A stretch of 64,000 bases of DNA, taken from positions 120,312 through 184,311 of the forward strand of contig JACTMY010000011.1 of the NCBI GenBank assembly GCA_014584395.1. Direction: 5' to 3'. Every line of letters starts with the position of its first letter. Within the stretch, counting starts at the first letter, position 1. Origin of the DNA: Planctomycetota bacterium. Lineage in GTDB: Bacteria; Planctomycetota; Planctomycetia; Gemmatales; HRBIN36. The notes below the pieces were generated by a model. The model was given only the letters and a program-made list of their open reading frames with translations, ran no database searches and was not told the origin of the DNA. Below are positions 46,901 to 54,529 of the stretch, piece after piece. The translations under genes were made by a program, and so were the position numbers.

Positions 46901-48505
46901 TCAGACAATTTTCCGCCGTAATTGGTGATCCAGGTCTTCATGCATGAGTTCGATGGCTTCCCGTGCGATGAAGGCGATTTCCGGCTCTTCGGTGTCCACG
47001 ATCCGATCAAGATCAGGCCAAAGGAGCGTGATCCCCTGCTCGGCGATGGATTGCATGGCCTCGATGACGCAAGGTTTGTGTTCGCTTTGCAAGGCCTGCC
47101 TGAACCATTGCAGCGCCTGCCGTTCACCCATGCGCGCCAGGGCGGCCCGGGCTGCATGCCGCACATTGGCATTATGGTCAAAGCGAGCGGCTTGCAAATG
47201 AAGGAGAACTTCCGCGCGGGCATACGGTTCCCACCAACACAAACTGTTGATGGCTTCCGTTCGATACGTGGGATCCCAGTCATGCGCGGCCACGAGCAAA
47301 AATTGCTCGTTCGTGCTGGAAGCAAATCCTCTCATCGCATACAGCAACGCCTTGTAAGGAAAACTAGCGGCGATGGAGGGTCGGCGGGGTTCCCAAGCCT
47401 TGAGAGGCTTGAGGGCGCGTTGATGCGGTTCCACGTTGATGATGGCCCAATCCCGCAGAAAATCAGCGACTCTGGGGTCGTCCGCCCATCGCAAGCAGCG
47501 CACCGCTTCTTCCTGAAAATGAAACCGCGGGTCCTTGATCAACCGCAGCAGATTGGCCCCGGAACCCGCATAACGCAAGTCATTAAGAGCTAACAAGGCG
47601 TCTTTGAGCAATAAGCCGCGCAAATGCGGCAATTGCCTCGACAAACTTGGTCCTGCCTCATGCAGATAATCCTCCATGGCCGGCTCGAGTGCCGCCAGCC
47701 GGGAACGCTGCAGATGGAGCGCCTCGCGCTCAAAGGGATCCTCCGCCTCCACGTTGTAGGGTTCTTCCTCAAGGTTCTGGGTTCGGCGCAAATATCGTTG
47801 CACTTCCAGGAAGAGCCGGACCAGCATCGGATGGGTGTCCGCGGGTCGATGATCCCACAGCAATTCCACCATTTCACCGATGCGGGCTTCGATGATGATT
47901 TGCTGCGTCACGGCTCCGCGCAGCCCTTCAATGGCCCGATGCAGCAACCTGAGGGCGGCCAGCCCCTGTGCCGTATCCAATTCCCTGAGGTAGCTCGTGA
48001 ATCCGGGAAAACAGACCGTTTCCGCGGCAAAGAAATGAACGAGAGGAAGCTCATCCACCGCTCCGGCGCATTCCAACAAACGGGGCAAACTTTCCTCTCG
48101 GCCCAACAAACGCAAGCAGTTGGCCAGATCGATCCAATACCAATTTTGTTCCAAGCGGTTGTCGGTGAGCTGGCGTCCCAATTGCCGCTCAAGAATTTGC
48201 ACCGCATCGTCCGTGCCGATTTCCATCAGGGCGCGCACTTTCACGACGAATTGCGTTCCCGGACGCAAACTCGATTCCACCCTTTCGATTTCACCTCGGG
48301 AGAGTAATTCATGGAATCGCCGCTTAGTGAAATGAATCTCTTTCTCGTTGATCTGACCGCCATGGTAAAGCTCAACGTGCTGCCGAGCCACGGGGGTCAA
48401 TTCCCACTCATCGCTGGACGAGCTTCGCAAATGACGCGCAAGCAGAATGGCTCCACCCAGGAAGAGTATGATGAAAAGGGAGATCAGGACCACAGTGTTC
48501 ATCAT
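46901..48505 (-). CDS. Membrane-anchored HEAT-like repeat protein
   Basis: 534 residues. One N-terminal membrane helix (VVLISLFIILFLGGAILLA) anchors a long helical domain. From about residue 90 the pattern is of paired helices with Arg/Asp turns, as in HEAT/armadillo solenoids (VRALMEIGTDDAVQILERQL, LIKDPRFHFQEEAVRCLRW, NANVRHAARAALARMGER). HEAT repeats hold partner proteins; no enzyme motif is seen. The start is one of two adjacent ATGs with no clear ribosome-binding site. Divergent from the nucleotidyltransferase gene. Confidence 0.8.
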   Translation of the reverse strand: MMNTVVLISLFIILFLGGAILLARHLRSSSSDEWELTPVARQHVELYHGGQINEKEIHFTKRRFHELLSRGEIERVESSLRPGTQFVVKVRALMEIGTDDAVQILERQLGRQLTDNRLEQNWYWIDLANCLRLLGREESLPRLLECAGAVDELPLVHFFAAETVCFPGFTSYLRELDTAQGLAALRLLHRAIEGLRGAVTQQIIIEARIGEMVELLWDHRPADTHPMLVRLFLEVQRYLRRTQNLEEEPYNVEAEDPFEREALHLQRSRLAALEPAMEDYLHEAGPSLSRQLPHLRGLLLKDALLALNDLRYAGSGANLLRLIKDPRFHFQEEAVRCLRWADDPRVADFLRDWAIINVEPHQRALKPLKAWEPRRPSIAASFPYKALLYAMRGFASSTNEQFLLVAAHDWDPTYRTEAINSLCWWEPYARAEVLLHLQAARFDHNANVRHAARAALARMGERQALQWFRQALQSEHKPCVIEAMQSIAEQGITLLWPDLDRIVDTEEPEIAFIAREAIELMHEDLDHQLRRKIV

Positions 48506-48916
48506 GGAGCCGCTAGATTGAGACCATCTTCCGTCTTATTTGATCCTATCCCATCAGCTGCAAAGCCAGCAGAGGATCACACTGTCATTCTACCAGACGA
48601 AAAAAAGAGGTTGCAGAAAAAAATGGAACGTTCTTCCCTAAAGTTAAAGGCAACCGCCATTATTCGTTTTTCCTCATGGATTCCACTTGGTCGCTAAACT
48701 CCACAATCCAGCCCAGGCGCCGGACAAACCTTTGAAAATCGTTGCGCATGGCTTGAATGGGCGTGTTCAGTTCGGCTTCTCAAACCGTCCTTGGGAGTTA
48801 TAATGGCGGGACTTTGGAAGCTGGGAAACGACGGTTCCTGGACCATCCAGCTTGTCATTGGCGATGGTTTGCCATGGTGAATGAGTTCCCATGACGGCGT
48901 TCAGGGAGGATCGCTC
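48506..48916. other. Divergent intergenic region
   Basis: About 410 bases between the HEAT-like and nucleotidyltransferase genes. It holds an A-rich stretch near 48600-48625 and short open frames without supporting signals; no element could be placed. Confidence 0.4.
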
Positions 48917-50194
48917 ATGAGGATTTGCATCTTTGAAGATCAACGCGTCGGCCAACTCGAACCAACCATATTAACGCGCCCCGTTGGCGACCTGTGGTGC
49001 GGCCCCACGACGTTGCTGAATAAACACCGCCATCTTTGGCCTTGTTCCTCCTTGGGCCTGCTCCTGCGCCCGTACTTGGCGGAACAAGCGCGGCTGGAGC
49101 ATCCCTTTTTAGCGATCAATGACCCCCTGTGGCTGCAACAGGAGCCAACGATCATGGTCAACGGTCGTTGGCTGCCTCCCGCGCACTTCACGCTCCCGAG
49201 CGACAAACCTCATATTGGCATCATCGATCAACAACTCGCCTACGCCTTGCTGCCCGCCCACCTATTAACCTACTGCTCTCCCCATACCATCGATGATTGC
49301 GTGGAAACCTGGATGCAAATCCTTCCCGCATGCCACGTCGAGGGAGCCATTCTCAATTATCCCTGGCAACTGATCGAGCATCATGCTCGCTCCATGTCGG
49401 AAGATCATGTGTGGTTGACGGCCATGCTCGATCATGGGTATTACCCTTCACAACTCAAACTGCATGGTCCATCCGCCTCCCTCTGCGTCCACCCCACGGC
49501 GGAGATCGAACCCTGGGTTTACGTGGACACCACGCGCGGCCCGGTCATCATTGAACGCGAGGTCACGATTGAAGCGTTCAGCCGCATCGAAGGCCCATGC
49601 TATCTGGGGGCGGGCTGCGTCGTCAAAGGGGCGAAAATTCGCCGGAGCACCTTGGGCCCCATGTGCCGAGTGGGGGGCGAGATCGATGCTTGTCTGTTGC
49701 AGGGATTCGTCACCAAGGAACATGAGGGGTATTTAGGCCATTCCTACGTGGGGGCCTGGGTCGAGATCGCGGCCGGCGTGCAAGTTGGTGATCATCGACT
49801 GGATGCCGAACCGGTTCGCGTCCATCAGCTTGGTCGGACCGTCGAAGTGGGCCATCGCCACGTGGGCGCCTTTATTGGCGATCATACCGAAATTGGCGCG
49901 GGCACCCTCATCAACACGGGGAGTTGCATCGGCGCCTTCTGCGAACTGGCTCCCATCGGACATTTTCTGCCCAGCTTCGTCCCCTCTTTTTGTCGGGTGA
50001 ACGAGCACGGCATGCATTCCTTTGACCATCTCGGCGATCTGTTTCTTACGGCCGCCTTGGTGATGCAGCAAATGGGTTGGACCATGACGCCCGAGCATGA
50101 GGCGCTCTTCCGGCAAGTGCACGCACAAACGGCCCGAGAGCGGCGGTACTTGGCCCGCTTGACGGGTAATGAAATGTTTCTCCGTTCAGCCTAA
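48917..50194 (+). CDS. Putative sugar nucleotidyltransferase with left-handed beta-helix domain
   Basis: 425 residues from ATG 48917 with GGGAGGA 6 nt upstream. The N-terminal domain (1-180) resembles the NTP_transf_4 family: MRICIFEDQRVGQLEPTILT, RPVGDLWCGPTTLLNK. The second half is a hexapeptide-repeat beta-helix (VTIEAFSRIEGPCYLGAGCV, AKIRRSTLGPMCRVGGEI, VGAFIGDHTEIGAGTLINTG, GSCIGAF) similar to GlmU/GlgC acyl- and nucleotidyltransferases. It probably activates or acetylates a sugar-1-phosphate for surface polysaccharide; the substrate is unknown. The stop overlaps the convergent GT87-like gene by 9 bases. Neighbouring membrane glycosyltransferases support a glycan role. Confidence 0.82.
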   Translation: MRICIFEDQRVGQLEPTILTRPVGDLWCGPTTLLNKHRHLWPCSSLGLLLRPYLAEQARLEHPFLAINDPLWLQQEPTIMVNGRWLPPAHFTLPSDKPHIGIIDQQLAYALLPAHLLTYCSPHTIDDCVETWMQILPACHVEGAILNYPWQLIEHHARSMSEDHVWLTAMLDHGYYPSQLKLHGPSASLCVHPTAEIEPWVYVDTTRGPVIIEREVTIEAFSRIEGPCYLGAGCVVKGAKIRRSTLGPMCRVGGEIDACLLQGFVTKEHEGYLGHSYVGAWVEIAAGVQVGDHRLDAEPVRVHQLGRTVEVGHRHVGAFIGDHTEIGAGTLINTGSCIGAFCELAPIGHFLPSFVPSFCRVNEHGMHSFDHLGDLFLTAALVMQQMGWTMTPEHEALFRQVHAQTARERRYLARLTGNEMFLRSA

Positions 50195-51625
50195 CGAGGG
50201 TACTGAAAGGCATTCCTCGCGAGATGAGACTGCTCCCACCCAACATTGCAGGATGAACCAACCCAACAGGGTGTAAAACGGCACTGCCATCCAGCCGAGG
50301 ACATCCCAGCCACGGGCCAGCAAATCAATTTCCCAGGTAAAATGAGGCGGTATCTCCAAGGCCAACATCGGCCCCGCTGGTCCCCCGTAACCTGGCAGCA
50401 AACTGCTCACGCCGCCCCCTGATTGCAGCAGTACCATTTGCTGCAGCACATAACCTTTAGGCTCCAAGGGCAACGGCCATTGGGCGGCAAAGCGATCCTT
50501 CCACCATTGAATGTGGTCGAAGCCTATGCTGATGAAAAGCATAACCCAAAGGGTGCGCGGGATCACCCGCTTTGGCAAAACCCGCCACAATTGGATCACC
50601 CAAGGCAACAGGATGACGAGGGTATGCTCCCAAGTCACCGGTGAAAGCAACAGCATGGCGGTCAAATTCAAGCCAAAAGTCAAATCCCGTTGGCTTTCGG
50701 TTCTGGCTTTCCACGAGTAAAAAATGGAGCATGCCGCCACGAGCAACCACGAGGCCGCCCAGGCAAGTTTCGCGGCCCAAGGTGCATAAAAAAGCGGTTC
50801 GACGTTGACTTTGGCATCAGGCTGACCGACCAGCAGTTTATGCCAAAAGCCATTCAGCGAGGCATTCGCGAAATGGCAGCGAAATTTCTGAACATCAGGC
50901 AGAACAACTTGCACATAGTCGACGAACGTTGGTTGGCCCAAACTGCAATAACTGAGCAGCACGATACAACCAAATACCCCAACCGTGGTGACGATCAGTC
51001 GCCAGCGGCCTTGAACGGCAAAGTGCAGCAGCAAGAATCCCGGATATAGCTTCAAAGCCATCGCCAAGGCCAGGCATGTTCCCGCCAACCCGGGCCGGTG
51101 ATCGCGATCCGCCCGCCAGCAAAGCGTCAGCAACAAAAGCAGAACCCCGTTCATCTGCCCTTGCATCATCTGTTGACTCAAGGGGTTGAAAAGAACGGCC
51201 AAGGCCAAGCCTGGCATCCACCATAGAACCGGCCATCGCCATCCCCACGTCCGACCAGCGAGGATCAGGCTGATTACGATGCCAAGCAGTGAAAGGGTGT
51301 TCCAAACCAACAAAGCGGTGGTGTATTCAAGCCATCCAAGGGGCAGGAAAAAGAACACCGACGTTGGCGGATGAGCGTTGTAATGCAGATGCAGAAACCA
51401 ATAGCTCAAATGGAGATGATGATGCAAGCCATCCCGCAGCGGCCAATAGACAGGCAAACCCTCTCGAACGTTGCGCGCGGAGGTCCAATCCTGCACGAAA
51501 TCCGTCGTCTGCAGTTCGCGAAAGGGGAAGCACTGTTGCAAAAAGCGCGGCCCTTCCCGCAGCAGAAAAAACATCGCCGCCGCGTTGAGAGCCAGGAGAA
51601 GGGCGAATCGTGCAGCCCGACTCAT
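50186..51625 (-). CDS. GT87/DUF2029-like membrane glycosyltransferase, copy 3 of 3
   Basis: 479 residues from the ATG that overlaps the preceding stop by 4 nt (ATGA), with AAGGG upstream. A multi-span GT-C protein of the DUF2029/GT87 family, which transfers mannose or arabinose-type sugars from polyprenyl phosphates. It shares with its neighbours an N-terminal acidic loop (DFVQDWTSARN, GLPVYW), then a family block HYNAHPPTSVFFFLPLGWLE, then ten or more membrane helices. It lies at the 3' end of a three-gene operon. The acceptor and donor are unknown. Its 3' end overlaps the convergent nucleotidyltransferase gene by 9 bases. Confidence 0.85.
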   Translation of the reverse strand: MSRAARFALLLALNAAAMFFLLREGPRFLQQCFPFRELQTTDFVQDWTSARNVREGLPVYWPLRDGLHHHLHLSYWFLHLHYNAHPPTSVFFFLPLGWLEYTTALLVWNTLSLLGIVISLILAGRTWGWRWPVLWWMPGLALAVLFNPLSQQMMQGQMNGVLLLLLTLCWRADRDHRPGLAGTCLALAMALKLYPGFLLLHFAVQGRWRLIVTTVGVFGCIVLLSYCSLGQPTFVDYVQVVLPDVQKFRCHFANASLNGFWHKLLVGQPDAKVNVEPLFYAPWAAKLAWAASWLLVAACSIFYSWKARTESQRDLTFGLNLTAMLLLSPVTWEHTLVILLPWVIQLWRVLPKRVIPRTLWVMLFISIGFDHIQWWKDRFAAQWPLPLEPKGYVLQQMVLLQSGGGVSSLLPGYGGPAGPMLALEIPPHFTWEIDLLARGWDVLGWMAVPFYTLLGWFILQCWVGAVSSREECLSVPSLG

Positions 51626-52932
51626 GTCGGCGCCCTTTGATCGAAACCCGCTTCCGCCCTTAAGAGCCGGCGACTTAAGGTCCATTGCAACACAAACATG
51701 GCGACCAGTGTGTAAAAATAAACACTCAATATACCGAGCGTGAAAGCGGGCCCCATCAGACTCGGCCAAATCTTGTCCCGCTCCAGTAAAATCCGCTCCG
51801 CATTGTGGTTATAGGCAAACGTCATGACGATCAAAAAAAGGGACAGCCGATTCACGATCGAACCTGCTTTGACCTGCTTCCATAGCCAAAACAGCGGCAT
51901 GAACAGCAGCAACAGCGAATGATCCCAGGTGATCGGCGACAGCAGGGCCATGCCCGTGAGCGTCAAGGCGAAGGCCGCGTCGCCGCTCTCTTGCGTGCGG
52001 CTCCTCCAGGCCACCCAGCCGATGGCCCACGTGACGAGTCCCGCGGAGATGGCGATGCCCAACCAGGCCAGCCAAGGCCATGCCGCCAGGGCTTGCACTT
52101 TTTCCGATTGGCTGCCGATAAAGAGCTTGATCCAAAAGCCCCAGATCGAGGAGTTCAATTTGCCAGCTCGGAATTCATTCAGCGTGGGAATGACCGTAAA
52201 TAAGTAGTCTTCGTAGGTCTCCACGCCTAAGACCAAGATCGTGATCAAGGTGACGGCCAACATCGTGAAGAGTCCGGTGATGACCCCGCGCCAACGACAG
52301 CGCATCAACAGAAACAAAAACAAGGCTCCTGGGAACAACTTGATCACCGTCGCCAGGCCGATCCAGAAGCCCGCCCAGCGCTCCTTCCCCATGCGTTCCG
52401 CCAGCCAAGCTTGCGTGAGCAAGAGTAAAAGTATCCCATTTAATTGACCCTGATTGACTTGCTGCTTGAGGGGGTTGTACAGCAAAAGGATGGCCAGTCC
52501 AGGCAGCCAGAACCATGCGGGGATTTTCAACTCCAAGCCGCGGATGATCAGGTATATCGACCAGAAAATCATCAACAAGGAGATGACGTTCCACGCCAAC
52601 AAGGCGTCGCCATAACTCAGCCACCCTAACGGCAGTGCCAAGAACACCGAACTGGGCGGATGTGCATTGTAGTGAATTTCTATCCTGACCTTGTTCGGAT
52701 CGCCAAACATCTCCGGCAAATGGCGCGGCAGGCTGACGGCATGATCTTCATACACAGGCAAACCCGTGAACCAGTTGCGCACCGATGCCCATTCCTGAAC
52801 CAAATCCACGCCGACTTGATCCATCTTCATGCTCCGCACGAATTCTTCGCCGCGGATCGTGATAACGAACAGGGCCGCGATCTGCCAGAAGAGGATCATC
52901 CACCATGGCCAGGCTTCGGAATTGGCTTTCAT
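51622..52932 (-). CDS. GT87/DUF2029-like membrane glycosyltransferase, copy 2 of 3
   Basis: 436 residues. Same plan as its neighbours: first helix (MILFWQIAALFVITI), loop with LVQEWASVRNWFTGLPVYED holding the conserved Asp/Glu, then HYNAHPPSSVFLALPLGWLS, LLAWNVISLL, and further helices to a total near ten. The start shares four bases with the stop of copy 1 (ATGA), and its own stop overlaps copy 3 the same way, so the three are translationally coupled. Probably in the inner membrane, using a lipid-linked sugar donor on the periplasmic side, as for other GT-C enzymes. Confidence 0.86.
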   Translation of the reverse strand: MKANSEAWPWWMILFWQIAALFVITIRGEEFVRSMKMDQVGVDLVQEWASVRNWFTGLPVYEDHAVSLPRHLPEMFGDPNKVRIEIHYNAHPPSSVFLALPLGWLSYGDALLAWNVISLLMIFWSIYLIIRGLELKIPAWFWLPGLAILLLYNPLKQQVNQGQLNGILLLLLTQAWLAERMGKERWAGFWIGLATVIKLFPGALFLFLLMRCRWRGVITGLFTMLAVTLITILVLGVETYEDYLFTVIPTLNEFRAGKLNSSIWGFWIKLFIGSQSEKVQALAAWPWLAWLGIAISAGLVTWAIGWVAWRSRTQESGDAAFALTLTGMALLSPITWDHSLLLLFMPLFWLWKQVKAGSIVNRLSLFLIVMTFAYNHNAERILLERDKIWPSLMGPAFTLGILSVYFYTLVAMFVLQWTLSRRLLRAEAGFDQRAPT

Positions 52933-54239
52933 GATTTCCCTTGATCGTCTGAAGACTTCCTTGCCAGGACCTCTGACAACAAAGGCTTGGTTTGAATATA
53001 GAACAAAAGCAGCAAGGCATAAAATTTGTAACTAATCCAAGTCAGGCTCCGCATCGGCGTGGCCCTACCTTGATCGAACCCGCCGGGAATGGTCCAATCC
53101 CATGCGGCCGCGGGATGAAGCCAAAGCAAACCGAGCGTCAAGCCAAAGAGCCAGGATAACCAGGAATTGCGACGGGCCAATCGCGGAACGACAAGCAGCA
53201 TGGGCCAAGCCAATAGGACCAAATAATGATCCCAGGTGAAGGGCGAGATCAATAGCATCCCGGTTAACGTCAAAGCCCAGGCTTGATCCTCACCACGCAA
53301 GGATCCTCGGCACCTATTGAGCCAACCCATCATCCCTGTCATGGCCCCAGCGCAGGCCCAATAGAGACTTTTCGCGAGCCAAGGGGCTGCCAACAAAGGC
53401 TCAACGTTTGGCGTTTGCAAGCCGACGTCGAACAAGCGACTGAAAAAGCCGTTCAAGGATTGATTCAGCCAAGCACTGCGATACTCCCCCAAATGGGGCA
53501 TGAGGTGCTGCTGATAAAAAACAAACGCGTCCCAGCCGAAAAGCCCTAACGCCAAGGCTTGGCATCCCAGAAAAGTCAACCCTCCCACCACAATGGCCCG
53601 CCATCGGCCGCGTGCCAGGAATACCAGAAACAAATAAGCCGGCATGAACTTCAGCGCCGCGGCCAGTCCCAGATACATGCCCGCCAGTCCTTGGCTGCTG
53701 GTTCGATCCGCGCGCCAACTGGCCGTGATCAGAAAGAGCAACAGCAAGTTCATTTGGGCGTGATAGACCTGCGATTGCAGAGGGCTAGCCGTCGCGCACA
53801 CGGCCAGCCCCAACCACATCAAGGGACTCGTGAGCCGAATGCCTAATCCCTGCAGCATCCAGAATAGACTCATTCCGAAGAGGAGAAGGCTCAAGAGGTT
53901 CCATACCAGGAACGCGGTTCGGTACGGCAGATAACCAAGCGGTAGATACACAATGACCGATGCCGGCGGGTGCGTGCTGTATTGCCCTAAATGCATGCTT
54001 TCTGGGTTCAAGGAAATGGATAAGTAGCGCTGGGCCGCATCAGGCAGGGATGGATAAACGGGTCCGCCCTCAAGAAAAGATCGGGCCGAGGACCAATCCT
54101 GAAAAAAATCCCTCACGGCTCCGTCCGGGGGATAAATATCGCGCAGGTAAAATGGGAAGAAAACGAAAACGGCTGCTAATGCCAACACCTGCCATGGCAG
54201 CCGCATCAGGTTCGCTTGAGCCGTTTCGTTGGGGTTCAT
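52929..54239 (-). CDS. GT87/DUF2029-like membrane glycosyltransferase, copy 1 of 3
   Basis: 436 residues from the ATG beginning MNPNETAQANLM; an upstream ATG adds ten residues. It opens the three-gene unit. Key features are a first helix (LALAAVFVFFPFYL), the loop FFQDWSSARSFLEGGPVYPS with acidic residues of the GT-C catalytic region, the block YSTHPPASVIVYLPLGYLPY, then helices to the C-terminus. Family by these motifs: GT87. The sequence is clearly paralogous to copies 2 and 3 but diverged well beyond a recent duplication, so each may add a different sugar. Confidence 0.85.
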   Translation of the reverse strand: MNPNETAQANLMRLPWQVLALAAVFVFFPFYLRDIYPPDGAVRDFFQDWSSARSFLEGGPVYPSLPDAAQRYLSISLNPESMHLGQYSTHPPASVIVYLPLGYLPYRTAFLVWNLLSLLLFGMSLFWMLQGLGIRLTSPLMWLGLAVCATASPLQSQVYHAQMNLLLLFLITASWRADRTSSQGLAGMYLGLAAALKFMPAYLFLVFLARGRWRAIVVGGLTFLGCQALALGLFGWDAFVFYQQHLMPHLGEYRSAWLNQSLNGFFSRLFDVGLQTPNVEPLLAAPWLAKSLYWACAGAMTGMMGWLNRCRGSLRGEDQAWALTLTGMLLISPFTWDHYLVLLAWPMLLVVPRLARRNSWLSWLFGLTLGLLWLHPAAAWDWTIPGGFDQGRATPMRSLTWISYKFYALLLLFYIQTKPLLSEVLARKSSDDQGKS

Positions 54240-54529
54240 GCACTCAACAAAGGGAGAAGCTCGGATCAATCACTTCTCCATATATCGAGCATGAGGCACA
54301 CAGGGTCAATGAAAAAACCAGACTTCGCTGCCATGAGCCAACTTGATTGACATACAGGTGAACTACCAAGGCATGAATCAAGCAGCGAGCATGACACGAC
54401 CTGGCCCCGCGATGGGTCCATCCATCGTCGTTCAATTCCCTGAAGGCGCATCCCTTGGGTGACGCTTGATCATGTCACGAGAGCGGCCACGGGGCCACGT
54501 CGCATTGAACTTCTCAACATGGCGTCGGA

